Positions 51,754-59,536 of a stretch of DNA of 64,000 bases are shown here, in pieces. The notes under the pieces were generated by a model. The model made no database searches. It saw only the letters and a program-made list of their open reading frames with translations, and was not told the DNA's origin. Source of the DNA: Pseudomonas sp. dw_612 (GTDB lineage Bacteria; Pseudomonadota; Gammaproteobacteria; Pseudomonadales; Pseudomonadaceae); the NCBI RefSeq assembly GCF_018449725.1, contig NZ_JAAVVC010000011.1:168340-232339 (forward strand), in the 5' to 3' direction. The position numbers and the translations under genes were made by a program. Within the stretch, counting starts at the first letter, position 1, and each line of letters starts with the position of its first letter.

Positions 51754-53100
51754 TCAAACCGCCGGAAAATGAATCCGGAACGCCGCCCCGCCCAACGCCG
51801 AATCCCCCAGGGTCAATTTGGCGCTGTAGCTCTCGATGATGTCCTTGACCACCGCCAAGCCAATCCCCTGCCCCGGATGCTGGCGATCCAGCCGTTCACC
51901 TCTTTGCAGAATCCGCGCGCGCTGGTCCGGTGGCACGCCCGGCCCGTCATCTTCCACACACAGCTCAATCCCGCTCAGGGTTTCACGCACGCTGATGCGC
52001 ACTTCGCTCAGGCACAGGCGATAGGCGTTTTCCAGCAGGTTGCCCATCATTTCCAGCAAGGCGCCCTGTTCGATCGGCACGTAACACTGTTCCGGCAAGT
52101 CGAAAGCCACCCGCACGCGTTTGTCGCGGTAGACCTTGTCCAGGGTGTCGCACAGGCTTTGCAGCACCGGGCGCAGGCGTACCTGATGGCGCACCAAACC
52201 GCTTTTGCGCAGGCTGGCGCGTTGCAGTTGATAGCTGATCTGCTGGCTCATGCGTTCGATCTGGGTTTGCAGCACCCAGGCCTGATCACGATCCTCCGGG
52301 CGCTGGGCCATGTCTTCGCTGACGCTTTGTAACACCGTCAGCGGGGTTTTCAGGCTGTGGGCCAGGTCGTCGAGGGAATCACGGTAGCGGCTGCGCTGCT
52401 CACGTTCGCTGTGCAGCAAACGGTTGAGGGAGCCGGTCAGCCGCAACAGTTCTCGCGGGTGTTCTTCCGTGAGACTTTCCCGGGTGCCGCTTTCGATCTC
52501 GTCCAGTTCCTGGCTCAAGCGGCGCAACGCCTGCAAGCCCCAGGTCAGTCCGATCCACAGCAACGCCAACAGCACCAACAAGGCAGCGCCGAACCCCAGA
52601 TAAAGATTTTCCCGCAAGCCTTCAACGGTGACTTCGTACTCGCGCACCGGTTGCAGGGCGACGATGCTGAATGCCGCACTTTTGCCGCCCAGCAACTTGA
52701 CCTCGACGTCGTAGACGAAGAATTCCTGGCCGTTGGCTTCGCGAATCCGCGCAAATTCGTTACCGCGCCCGTCGTAGCGCGGCTTGTAGTTGATGTTTTC
52801 TTCCTGGGTGGCTTTTGAGCGCCAGACCAGATGCCCTTCGCGGTCGTAGATGTAGCCGAGCAAACGGCTGTCGGTCAGGTTGAAACGCTCATCCGGCAAC
52901 TGCGCCGGCATCTGCAAGCGATTGCCTTCCACCCGGGCGGCGGAGATCAACGTGGTGACGTCCGAAGCCAGGCGCTGCTCGATGGAATCCTGCAACGCCA
53001 GGCTGAACGCGCCCTGCATCGCCGGCAATAACGCCAGCATGAACAACACCGCCAACAGTGTGGCGGCGAGCATCAGCCGAACGCGAAGGGAACGAATCAA
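51754..53100 (-). CDS. phoQ: Sensor histidine kinase PhoQ
   Basis: Senses low Mg2+ and cationic peptides and controls PhoP, affecting lipid A modification. The 448-residue protein has TM1 at about 10-30, an acidic PAS-like periplasmic domain (about 35-165), TM2 at about 168-188, HAMP, the PhoQ-type H-box LAHSLKTPLTVLQS (His248), N-box GNLLENAYRLC and G2 GQGIGLAV. The 5' end overlaps phoP by four bases. Third gene of the oprH-phoP-phoQ operon. Confidence 0.96.
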   Translation of the reverse strand: MIRSLRVRLMLAATLLAVLFMLALLPAMQGAFSLALQDSIEQRLASDVTTLISAARVEGNRLQMPAQLPDERFNLTDSRLLGYIYDREGHLVWRSKATQEENINYKPRYDGRGNEFARIREANGQEFFVYDVEVKLLGGKSAAFSIVALQPVREYEVTVEGLRENLYLGFGAALLVLLALLWIGLTWGLQALRRLSQELDEIESGTRESLTEEHPRELLRLTGSLNRLLHSEREQRSRYRDSLDDLAHSLKTPLTVLQSVSEDMAQRPEDRDQAWVLQTQIERMSQQISYQLQRASLRKSGLVRHQVRLRPVLQSLCDTLDKVYRDKRVRVAFDLPEQCYVPIEQGALLEMMGNLLENAYRLCLSEVRISVRETLSGIELCVEDDGPGVPPDQRARILQRGERLDRQHPGQGIGLAVVKDIIESYSAKLTLGDSALGGAAFRIHFPAV

Positions 53101-53774
53101 GTGCAGCGCTCATTGAACAGGTAACCGAGGCCGCGCACGGTGTCGATCGGCTTGAACCCGGCCGGGCCTTCGAGTTTGCGGCGCAGACGGCCGACCAGCA
53201 CTTCGATCACATTCGGATCGCGCTCGTCGTCGTCCGGGTAGAGCTGTTCCATCAGGCGGTCCTTGGCCACCACTTGCTGGTGATGGCGCATCAGGTACTC
53301 GAGGATCCGGTACTCGTAGGCGGTCAGCGCCAGCGGCTGATCGTCGAGGGACGCCTGCTTGCGATTGAGGTCGAGCAGCAGCGGCCCGGCAACAATCGTT
53401 GACTGAGTGAAACCGCTGGAGCGGCGCAGCAAAGCATTGAGCCGGGCGTCCAGCTCTTCGAACTGGAACGGTTTGACCACGTAGTCGTCGGCGCCGGCGG
53501 CCAGGCCTTCGACCTTGTCCTGCCAGTTGCCGCGCGCGGTGAGGATCAGGATCGGAAAGGTCTTGCCCCGGGAGCGCAGCTGACGAATCAGGTCGAGCCC
53601 GCCCATGCCCGGCAGGCCGAGGTCGATCACCGCCAGGTCATGGTTGAACTGCTCGGTCTGGTACAGCGCCTCTTCGGCGTTGGCCACGGATTCGACCACG
53701 TGGCCGCTATCCGTCAGGCGGGTTTGCAGGTGATGGCGCAACAGCGCTTCATCTTCGACGACCAGCAGTTTCAT
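53097..53774 (-). CDS. phoP: Response regulator PhoP
   Basis: A 225-residue OmpR-family regulator. Receiver Asp51 (AVIDLGLPGMGG), Thr (LTARGN) and Lys (KPFQFEEL) are present. The winged helix includes VIEVLVGRLRRKLEG and DTVRGLGYLFNERCT at the end. The start MKLLVVEDEALLRHHL is the family N-terminus. It lies 120 bp after oprH, with a hairpin in between. Confidence 0.96.
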   Translation of the reverse strand: MKLLVVEDEALLRHHLQTRLTDSGHVVESVANAEEALYQTEQFNHDLAVIDLGLPGMGGLDLIRQLRSRGKTFPILILTARGNWQDKVEGLAAGADDYVVKPFQFEELDARLNALLRRSSGFTQSTIVAGPLLLDLNRKQASLDDQPLALTAYEYRILEYLMRHHQQVVAKDRLMEQLYPDDDERDPNVIEVLVGRLRRKLEGPAGFKPIDTVRGLGYLFNERCT

Positions 53775-53843
53775 AACGCTCTCCCGGGCAAAACAACATC
53801 TCCAGAGGCATGCGCACATGCCTCGAGGGTCAACATGGCAACG

Positions 53844-53870
53844 CCGGATCACCCGTTTTGGGTGACCCGG
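53844..53870 (-). terminator. Intra-operon hairpin between oprH and phoP
   Basis: The stem CCGGATCACCC / GGGTGACCCGG (one G-U pair) has a five-base loop and no T-tract. It probably lowers read-through or stabilises the abundant oprH message, leaving less phoPQ transcript. Confidence 0.6.
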
Positions 53871-53894
53871 CGCAGGTCTGTCACAAACCGCTGA

Positions 53895-54497
53895 TTAAAA
53901 AGCGTAGTTGGCAGACAGGTAGGTCTGGGCGCTGCTGTTCAAGGCCAGCGACCCTTGTTTACTGCCACCGCGCTCGCTCATTTCGGTGCTGGCATTGCTG
54001 CGCAGGTAACGGTAACCCAGCTCGACCGAGGTGTTTTGTGAAACTTGCTGCAACACGCCGACCTGGCCGCCGAGGGCGTAACCGATGTCGCTGTCGCGGC
54101 TGAAGCCTGGGGACTCTTGAGTCATTTTGGTGATGCCGGCCGTGGCACCGCCAAATAGCTTGGTGCTGCCGCCCACCGGGTAGAACAGATCGTAGCTGCC
54201 CAGCAGGTTTTCCTGACGCAGTTTAATGCCATTGTGCGAGCCCGACACGTTGTCGTACGTGGCGTAGTAACGGCCCTGGCTGTTTTGCTGGCCCAGGCGC
54301 ACACCCCAGGTGCTGTCTTTGCCGATCACGCCGTCGGCATTCGGGTTGTTGAGGTTGTCGTTCAAGGCGTGGGATTTTTTGACCTTGTCGCTGGTTTGGC
54401 CGAGCGTCAGGCCGGCGAAGGTTTCGTCGGTGGCGTGGGCAGCGGCGCTGGCGCTCAAAACGGTGAAAGCCAGAAGCAGTTTTTTCAATCCAGTCAT
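53895..54497 (-). CDS. oprH: Outer-membrane protein OprH
   Basis: A small eight-stranded outer-membrane barrel that binds and stabilises LPS when Mg2+ is low. The 200-residue precursor has a signal peptide (MTGLKKLLLAFTVLSASAAAHA). The mature protein alternates polar and aromatic residues and ends in YLSANYAF, with a C-terminal Phe as needed for insertion. First gene of the operon with phoP and phoQ; a four-copy direct repeat lies upstream for PhoP. Ribosome site AAGGAA about seven bases upstream. Confidence 0.95.
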   Translation of the reverse strand: MTGLKKLLLAFTVLSASAAAHATDETFAGLTLGQTSDKVKKSHALNDNLNNPNADGVIGKDSTWGVRLGQQNSQGRYYATYDNVSGSHNGIKLRQENLLGSYDLFYPVGGSTKLFGGATAGITKMTQESPGFSRDSDIGYALGGQVGVLQQVSQNTSVELGYRYLRSNASTEMSERGGSKQGSLALNSSAQTYLSANYAF

Positions 54498-54556
54498 AGG
54501 AAGTTTCCTTATGCGCTATCGCTTTTTGGGTACGGGGCAAGGTTACTCACCCGGCC

Positions 54557-54595
54557 CTGAACTCCCCCTGAACGCACTCTGAACCTGAGCTGAAT
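54557..54595 (-). promoter_or_regulatory. Four-copy PhoP-type direct repeat upstream of oprH
   Basis: On the strand read toward oprH the six-base unit GTTCAG occurs three times and ATTCAG once, at exactly 11-bp steps (plus-strand CTGAAC at 54557, 54568 and 54579, CTGAAT at 54590). PhoP boxes are two direct hexamers 11 bp apart; here there are four. The site ends about 60 bp before the oprH start, and the opposite gene starts 50 bp to the right. Confidence 0.75.
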
Positions 54596-54644
54596 CAAAT
54601 CGACTAGGCTCAATTGACTGACTTTCTTTGATGGAGCTACGACC

Positions 54645-55436
54645 ATGCGCATGTTCCTCGCCCTCGTCTTGCTGGCCTTGAGCGGGCTGACCCAGGCTGC
54701 GATCAAGACCCAGGAAATCCCTTACCAAAGCACCGACGGCACGAAAATGATCGGCTATTACGCCTATGACGACGCCATTAAAGGCCCGCGTCCGGGCGTG
54801 GTGGTGGTGCATGAATTCTGGGGGCTCAACGATTACGCCAAGCGTCGAGCCCGGGATTTGGCCGGGCTGGGTTACAGCGCGTTGGCCATCGACATGTATG
54901 GCGGCGGCAAGAACACCGAGCACCCGAAGGACGCTATGGCGTTTATGCAAGAAGCGCTGAAAGACAGCGCAGTGGCCAGCGCCCGCTTCCAGGCCGGGCT
55001 CGATCTGTTGAAACAACAGCCGCAGACCGACCCGAATAAACTCGCAGCCATTGGTTATTGCTTCGGCGGTGGCGTGGTACTGAATGCGGCGCGCCAGGGT
55101 TTGCCGTTGAAAGGCGTGGTGAGTTTCCACGGTGCGCTGGCGACCAATACACCGGCGACACCGGGCAGCGTGAAGGCGAAAATCCTCGTCGAGCATGGCG
55201 CCAAGGACAGCATGATCACTGCGGACAACGTGGCGGCGTTCAAGTCGGAAATGGACAAGGCAGGCGCCGACTATAAATTCGTCAGCCTGAAAGACGCCAA
55301 ACATGGGTTCAGCAATCCGGATGCGGATCGGTTGAGCCATGGCGATCATGGCGGGCCGGATATTGGTTACAACAAAGCGGCGGATGAGAGTTCCTGGGCG
55401 GATATGAAGGCGTTCTTCAAGAAGATCTTTGGTTAA
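54645..55436 (+). CDS. Dienelactone hydrolase family protein, exported
   Basis: A 263-residue alpha/beta hydrolase of the dienelactone hydrolase family with a signal peptide (about 1-18). The nucleophile is Cys in GYCFGGGV (about 144), with Asp in EHGAKDSMI and His in DAKHGFSNP completing the Cys-Asp-His triad. The motif HEFWGLNDY is typical. The physiological substrate of exported members is unknown. Divergent from oprH; it may be exposed to PhoP control through the shared 147-bp region. Confidence 0.9.
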   Translation: MRMFLALVLLALSGLTQAAIKTQEIPYQSTDGTKMIGYYAYDDAIKGPRPGVVVVHEFWGLNDYAKRRARDLAGLGYSALAIDMYGGGKNTEHPKDAMAFMQEALKDSAVASARFQAGLDLLKQQPQTDPNKLAAIGYCFGGGVVLNAARQGLPLKGVVSFHGALATNTPATPGSVKAKILVEHGAKDSMITADNVAAFKSEMDKAGADYKFVSLKDAKHGFSNPDADRLSHGDHGGPDIGYNKAADESSWADMKAFFKKIFG

Positions 55437-55461
55437 ACCGGTAGACCGTGGCGCGGCGGCC

Positions 55462-55527
55462 ATTCGCGAGCAGGCTCGCTCCCACATTGGAACGCGTCCC
55501 CCTGTGGGAGCGAGCCTGCTCGCGAAT
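55462..55527. repeat. REP pair, variant (AGCAGGCTCGCTCCCAC)
   Basis: Facing arms ATTCGCGAGCAGGCTCGCTC and complement. The inner bases CAGG/CCTG differ from the usual CAAG/CTTG and covary in both arms. Confidence 0.85.
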
Positions 55528-55585
55528 AGCCGACGCGCCACCGATCTAACCTTTGCACTACCCAGCCCCCGGACAACCCGGCAAA

Positions 55586-56314
55586 ATGCCTGACATGAAT
55601 CCAGCCCTACCCGCCTGCTGCACCCCACTCGAGCCCCACTGGCCGTTGCCTTTCGTGCTGCCCGATACCGTGCTGTTGAGCACTCACTTCGACACGTCGC
55701 AACTGGCCATCGATGACTTCCAGCGCAGCGCCATCGCGCCGCCGGCGAGCATTCAGCGGTCGGTGGCCAAGCGTCAGGCCGAGTTTCTCGCCGGGCGGGT
55801 CTGCGCCCGGGCCGCGTTGCAGCAACTGGAAGGGCTGAATTTTATCCCGGCCATCGGCGGAGACCGCGCACCGGTGTGGCCGGCGCACATCGCCGGCTCG
55901 ATCACCCACAGCACCGGCCGGGCCGCGGCGATTGTCGCGAACAAGGCGCACTGGCGCGGCCTGGGCATGGACCTGGAAAACCTGCTCAACTTCGAACGCG
56001 CCGAACGCCTGGCCGGGGAAATCCTCACGCCGCCGGAGTTGCAGCGCATGGCGGCCGGCCCGAGCGATCAATTGGCGTTGCTGGTGACCCTGACCTTCTC
56101 GGTGAAGGAAAGCCTGTTCAAGGCGCTGTACCCGATCGTTCAGCAGCGGTTTTATTTTGAGCACGCGGAAGTGCTGGAGTGGACCGAGGACGGTCAGGTG
56201 CGGCTGCGGTTGCTGACGGATTTGTCCAGTGAATGGCGCAACGGAACAGAGCTGGAGGCGCAGTTTGGGGTGCAGGATGGGCAGTTGTTGAGTTTGGTCA
56301 GTATCAAGGCCTGA
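55586..56314 (+). CDS. pcpS: 4'-phosphopantetheinyl transferase (PcpS/EntD type)
   Basis: Transfers phosphopantetheine from CoA to carrier proteins; Pseudomonas has one such enzyme serving both fatty-acid and siderophore synthesis. The protein has about 242 residues. Motifs: RQAEFLAGRVCARAAL (about 70), GSITHSTGRAA (about 105), GMDLENLL where others have GVDLE (Asp and Glu for Mg2+), and FSVKESLFKALYP near 180. The start is uncertain: ATG at 55586 or 55595, neither with a good ribosome site. Confidence 0.92.
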   Translation: MPDMNPALPACCTPLEPHWPLPFVLPDTVLLSTHFDTSQLAIDDFQRSAIAPPASIQRSVAKRQAEFLAGRVCARAALQQLEGLNFIPAIGGDRAPVWPAHIAGSITHSTGRAAAIVANKAHWRGLGMDLENLLNFERAERLAGEILTPPELQRMAAGPSDQLALLVTLTFSVKESLFKALYPIVQQRFYFEHAEVLEWTEDGQVRLRLLTDLSSEWRNGTELEAQFGVQDGQLLSLVSIKA

Positions 56315-56324
56315 AGCTCCCCCC

Positions 56325-56455
56325 TGTAGCAGCTGGCGAAGCCTGCGTTCGGCTGCGAAGCAGTCGCCAAACCAGACACCGCCGTGTTTCAGGTAAACCG
56401 CGTGCGCAGGATTTACGACTGCTTCGCAGCCGAACGCAGGCTTCGCCAGCTGCTA
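56325..56455. repeat. Long inverted repeat, family C
   Basis: Arms TGTAGCAGCTGGCGAAGCCTGCGTTCGG and complement enclose GCTGCGAAGCAGTCG-type inner arms. Between convergent pcpS and the sensor kinase gene. Confidence 0.87.
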
Positions 56456-56472
56456 CGGGTACTCGTTGGGCC

Positions 56473-58083
56473 TCACCGCTTCTCCTGATTCCTCGGCCAA
56501 CTCAAGCTGAAACACGCCCCGCCCAGGCTTTTGCTCTTGCTGATCAGCGCCCGCCCGCCATGCCAGTGCACAATCCGCCGCACAATCGACAACCCCAATC
56601 CATGTCCACCCGACGCGCGAGTCCGGCTGTCGTCGAGGCGCAAAAACGGGGTGAAGATTTTCTCCCAGGCCACTTCCGGCACGCCCGGCCCGTCATCCTC
56701 GACATCCACTCGACAGCGCAACTGCCCCACCTGATAACTGACGGTCACTCGCGACTGCGCATGGCGCATGGCGTTGCTGACCAGGTTCTGCAACGCGCGA
56801 TGCAGGTAACGCGGTTCGGCTTCGACCCAAGCATCGTCGCAATCGGCGGCGGACAGGCACAACCCGCGTTGCACGGTGACTTCCGCGCGCAGCGGCGCCA
56901 GTTCTTCGATCACTTGATTGACCAACGCATCCAGATCAATCCGCTGGAAATTCAGCGCCGGCGAGCCCTGCTCCAACCGCGCATAAGTGAGCATCTCGTC
57001 CACCAATTTATCGAGGTCCTCGATGTCGTGGTCCATGCCTTCGCGGTACTTTTCCAACGCCTGGGGCGTGGTGGCCGAGCCGATCATTTCCAGACCAAAA
57101 CGCAGGCGCGCCACGGGTGTACGCAGTTCGTGGGACACCGCGCGCACCAGTTCGCGCTGGATCGCCAGCAACTGTTGCAAGTGCTCGGCCATGCCATTGA
57201 ACGCCGACGCCAAACGCCCGACCGAGTCCGCACCGCGCGCCGGAACGCGGGTTTCCAGGCTGCCCTTGGCGATGCGCGTGGCGGCGGCTTCGAGGCCGCG
57301 CAAACGGCGCTCCAGTTGCCGCACCAACAGATAGACGATCAAACCGATCAGCGACAGGCCCAAGGCAGCGATCAGCACCAGCCACTCCGGCGGATACGGG
57401 TTCATCTGAAATAACGGGCCGATTTCCAGCACCCACGGCGTTCCGACCATGCCGGCAAACACCCGGATCGAATCGCCGCCCTTGCCCAGCGCCATCACCG
57501 TGTCGCCTTCGGACACCCGGCGACTCTGGTCCTCGTCCATGTCCGCCTGCTCGACCGTGACCAGCCGCAGGTCGAAACCAAAACCCTTGTCTTCCTTCAA
57601 TTGCGCCAGACGCTTGGGTTGCTCGGCCACCGGGTAGCGCACCAGTTCGTCGGCCAGCAGGTAAATGGTCGCCCGGGCCAGTTGTTCGCTGATTTGCTGC
57701 ACTTCGCCGGTGAGCACCAGTTGTTCTTTGTCGCTGACCAACCGGTAAACCTTCGCGGCATGCGGTCCGGTCTGCTCAACCAAGGCCTGGCCGCGTAGCA
57801 CACGGGTGCGCTGGGTCAGGTCGAGGTCGGTTTGCGGGAACGTCTGCAACGCCAGGGGAATGCCCAGCAGGCGCTCCCAGACCAGCAAGGCGCGGTGGCG
57901 CTCGGTTTCGTTCATCGGTTGCAGGTTGTCGGCCATCAGCGAAAACGTACCGTGGGCCAGGCGTTCGCGGTATTGCTCGCTGCGCACCTGATTCAGCAGG
58001 TGCAGCGCCAGCACGCCGAGCACGGCCACGAGGATCAGCGCCGCGCACATGCCGCCGTAGATGCGCAGGAAGATCGAATTCAC
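56473..58083 (-). CDS. Sensor histidine kinase (RstB-like)
   Basis: A 536-residue inner-membrane kinase. TM1 is at about 10-32, the periplasmic domain at about 33-235 and TM2 at about 236-255. Then come HAMP, H-box RAVSHELRTPVARLRFGLEMI, N-box QNLVSNAMRHA and G2 GGHGLGLSIV. The periplasmic part resembles the RstB sensor domain. The 5' end overlaps the regulator gene by four bases. The pair lies beside nrdA, as in P. aeruginosa PA1157-PA1158. The signal is unknown. Confidence 0.92.
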   Translation of the reverse strand: MNSIFLRIYGGMCAALILVAVLGVLALHLLNQVRSEQYRERLAHGTFSLMADNLQPMNETERHRALLVWERLLGIPLALQTFPQTDLDLTQRTRVLRGQALVEQTGPHAAKVYRLVSDKEQLVLTGEVQQISEQLARATIYLLADELVRYPVAEQPKRLAQLKEDKGFGFDLRLVTVEQADMDEDQSRRVSEGDTVMALGKGGDSIRVFAGMVGTPWVLEIGPLFQMNPYPPEWLVLIAALGLSLIGLIVYLLVRQLERRLRGLEAAATRIAKGSLETRVPARGADSVGRLASAFNGMAEHLQQLLAIQRELVRAVSHELRTPVARLRFGLEMIGSATTPQALEKYREGMDHDIEDLDKLVDEMLTYARLEQGSPALNFQRIDLDALVNQVIEELAPLRAEVTVQRGLCLSAADCDDAWVEAEPRYLHRALQNLVSNAMRHAQSRVTVSYQVGQLRCRVDVEDDGPGVPEVAWEKIFTPFLRLDDSRTRASGGHGLGLSIVRRIVHWHGGRALISKSKSLGGACFSLSWPRNQEKR

Positions 58084-58802
58084 AGGGGCAGGTCTACGCA
58101 GGCTTCCGGCACGAACAAGTAACCTTTGCTGCGCACGGTCTTGATCAGCCGTGGGTGATCCGGGTCGTCGCCGATTTTCGGGCGAATGCGCGAGATGCGC
58201 ACATCAATGGAGCGGTCCTGGCCGTCGTAACCGATGCCGCGCAGGGCGGTGAAGATTTCTTCCCGGGACAAAATGCGCCCGGCGTTGGCCACCAGCAGCC
58301 ACAGCAGATCGAACTCGGCGGACGTCAGTTCGATACCGCTGTCATTGAGCCAGGCTTCGCGCAACGCGTTGTCCACCACCAACGGGCCGAATTGCAGGCG
58401 CCGCAGTTTTTCCGGGGCCGCTTCCGGGGCTTCGCTGCGGCGCAACAAGGCCTGGATCCGCGCCAGCAACAAACGCGGGCGCACCGGTTTGCACACGTAG
58501 TCGTCGGCGCCCAGGTCCAGGCCGAGAATCTGGTCGGTGTCGTCGGTGCGGGCGGTGAGCATCAGGATCGGGCCGTCGAACTTGTCGCGCACCTTGCGGC
58601 AGATGCTCAAGCCGTCTTCACCGGGGAGCATCAGGTCGAGGATCACCAGGTCCGGCTGTTCCTTGATGATCCGCGCCGCCGCCAGGGCACCGTTGCCTTC
58701 AATCGCCACGCGCAAGCCGTTGGCTTCCAGGTAATCGCGCGTCAATTCGGCCAGTCGCTGATCGTCTTCGACAATCAATACTTGCCAGGCTTCTTGCTCC
58801 AC
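58080..58802 (-). CDS. Response regulator (RstA-like)
   Basis: A 240-residue OmpR-family regulator. Receiver: VLIVEDD, Asp56 (VILDLMLPGEDG), Thr (LTARTDD), Lys (KPVRPRL). The winged helix has IDVRISRIRPKIGDDPDHPRLIKTVRSKGYLF at the end; that wing is typical of RstA. The start is a GTG at 58802 with AGAGG six bases upstream, giving VEQEAWQVLIVEDD. The track upstream of it has no family similarity. Confidence 0.92.
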   Translation of the reverse strand: MEQEAWQVLIVEDDQRLAELTRDYLEANGLRVAIEGNGALAAARIIKEQPDLVILDLMLPGEDGLSICRKVRDKFDGPILMLTARTDDTDQILGLDLGADDYVCKPVRPRLLLARIQALLRRSEAPEAAPEKLRRLQFGPLVVDNALREAWLNDSGIELTSAEFDLLWLLVANAGRILSREEIFTALRGIGYDGQDRSIDVRISRIRPKIGDDPDHPRLIKTVRSKGYLFVPEACVDLPL

Positions 58803-59092
58803 GGGTGACCTCTGCTTGCCAACAACACTAATAAGGAAGGATCCCCCCGTCTTTTTGTAATGATTGGGGAGGATAAGAATGCGTGCGTACGGCCGATTGT
58901 ATAAACGTCGCCCGGCGAGAAAACAAGTCGGCAAATGCGTTCGGACAAGCGGGGATTTTGTGATAGGGTTCGCGCCCTTAAAAATCCAAACGACTGTTTT
59001 CATTCATTGAAAATCAGTGAAAAACGGCGCGATCCAGCAGCGTCGCGGCCTACACGCCCGTTCCACCTTTCGCACACAATTTACTCACAGGG

Positions 59093-59101
59093 TTATCCAC
59101 A
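59093..59101 (+). promoter_or_regulatory. DnaA box upstream of nrdA
   Basis: TTATCCACA is an exact match to the DnaA consensus. DnaA regulates nrdAB in E. coli through boxes at a similar place, tying dNTP supply to replication. A single box without a cluster argues against an origin. Confidence 0.65.
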
Positions 59102-59155
59102 AGCAGTACGTTGCAACGCTCCACAAAACGCACTATCTTGTAGCCCGGCCCCAAA

Positions 59156-59177
59156 AAAACCCTACATGTAGGGTTTT
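59156..59177. promoter_or_regulatory. 22-base perfect palindrome upstream of nrdA, possible NrdR box
   Basis: AAAACCCTACA / TGTAGGGTTTT are perfect arms. Its centre CTACATGTAG fits the NrdR pattern CWAnATnTWG, and a related half-site lies about 30 bp upstream (59131-59143). Because the flanking genes diverge, a terminator is unlikely, although the A and T runs would allow one. Confidence 0.5.
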
Positions 59178-59536
59178 CAGTTAAAAGCCCACCATATTTC
59201 AGACCAGAAACTCAAGTGCTTTATTGCCTGTTTAGGGTTGAACCAAGCGTGTTTTTCAAAGCCCAAACCGCACTAGCGGATGGCACCGTTTTTTTTCAGG
59301 CCAGAGGGGTCAGAACGGTACGGGTGTTGCAGTCATTACTGTCACCCTGAAAGGAATCCGGTTTCGAGCCCAGGCTCGCAGCCAAAGACTTCGGCAAGGA
59401 TGCGGCGTCATTAGCCTTTTTTCCTACTGTCCAGAAGTTGTTATGCCCGACTCCCGTCGGTTGTAGTTTCTCAGGACAGAACGGTGGGCATCGTAAGGTG
59501 CCCAAACAAACATAGAGAATGTGGAGACAACCCCCC

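Larger units (their letters stand above)
58803..59536. other. Long divergent regulatory region upstream of nrdA
   Basis: 734 bp without a credible gene between the regulator and nrdA. It holds a perfect DnaA box (59093-59101), a CACTATCTTGTAG element (59131-59143) and a 22-base perfect palindrome (59156-59177). AT-rich stretches follow at 59190-59300. The leader of nrdA is therefore long. Confidence 0.7.

Noticed and set aside
59093..59101. DnaA box as sign of a replication origin
   Set aside because: A single box without neighbours, AT-rich unwinding repeats or dnaA/dnaN genes nearby.
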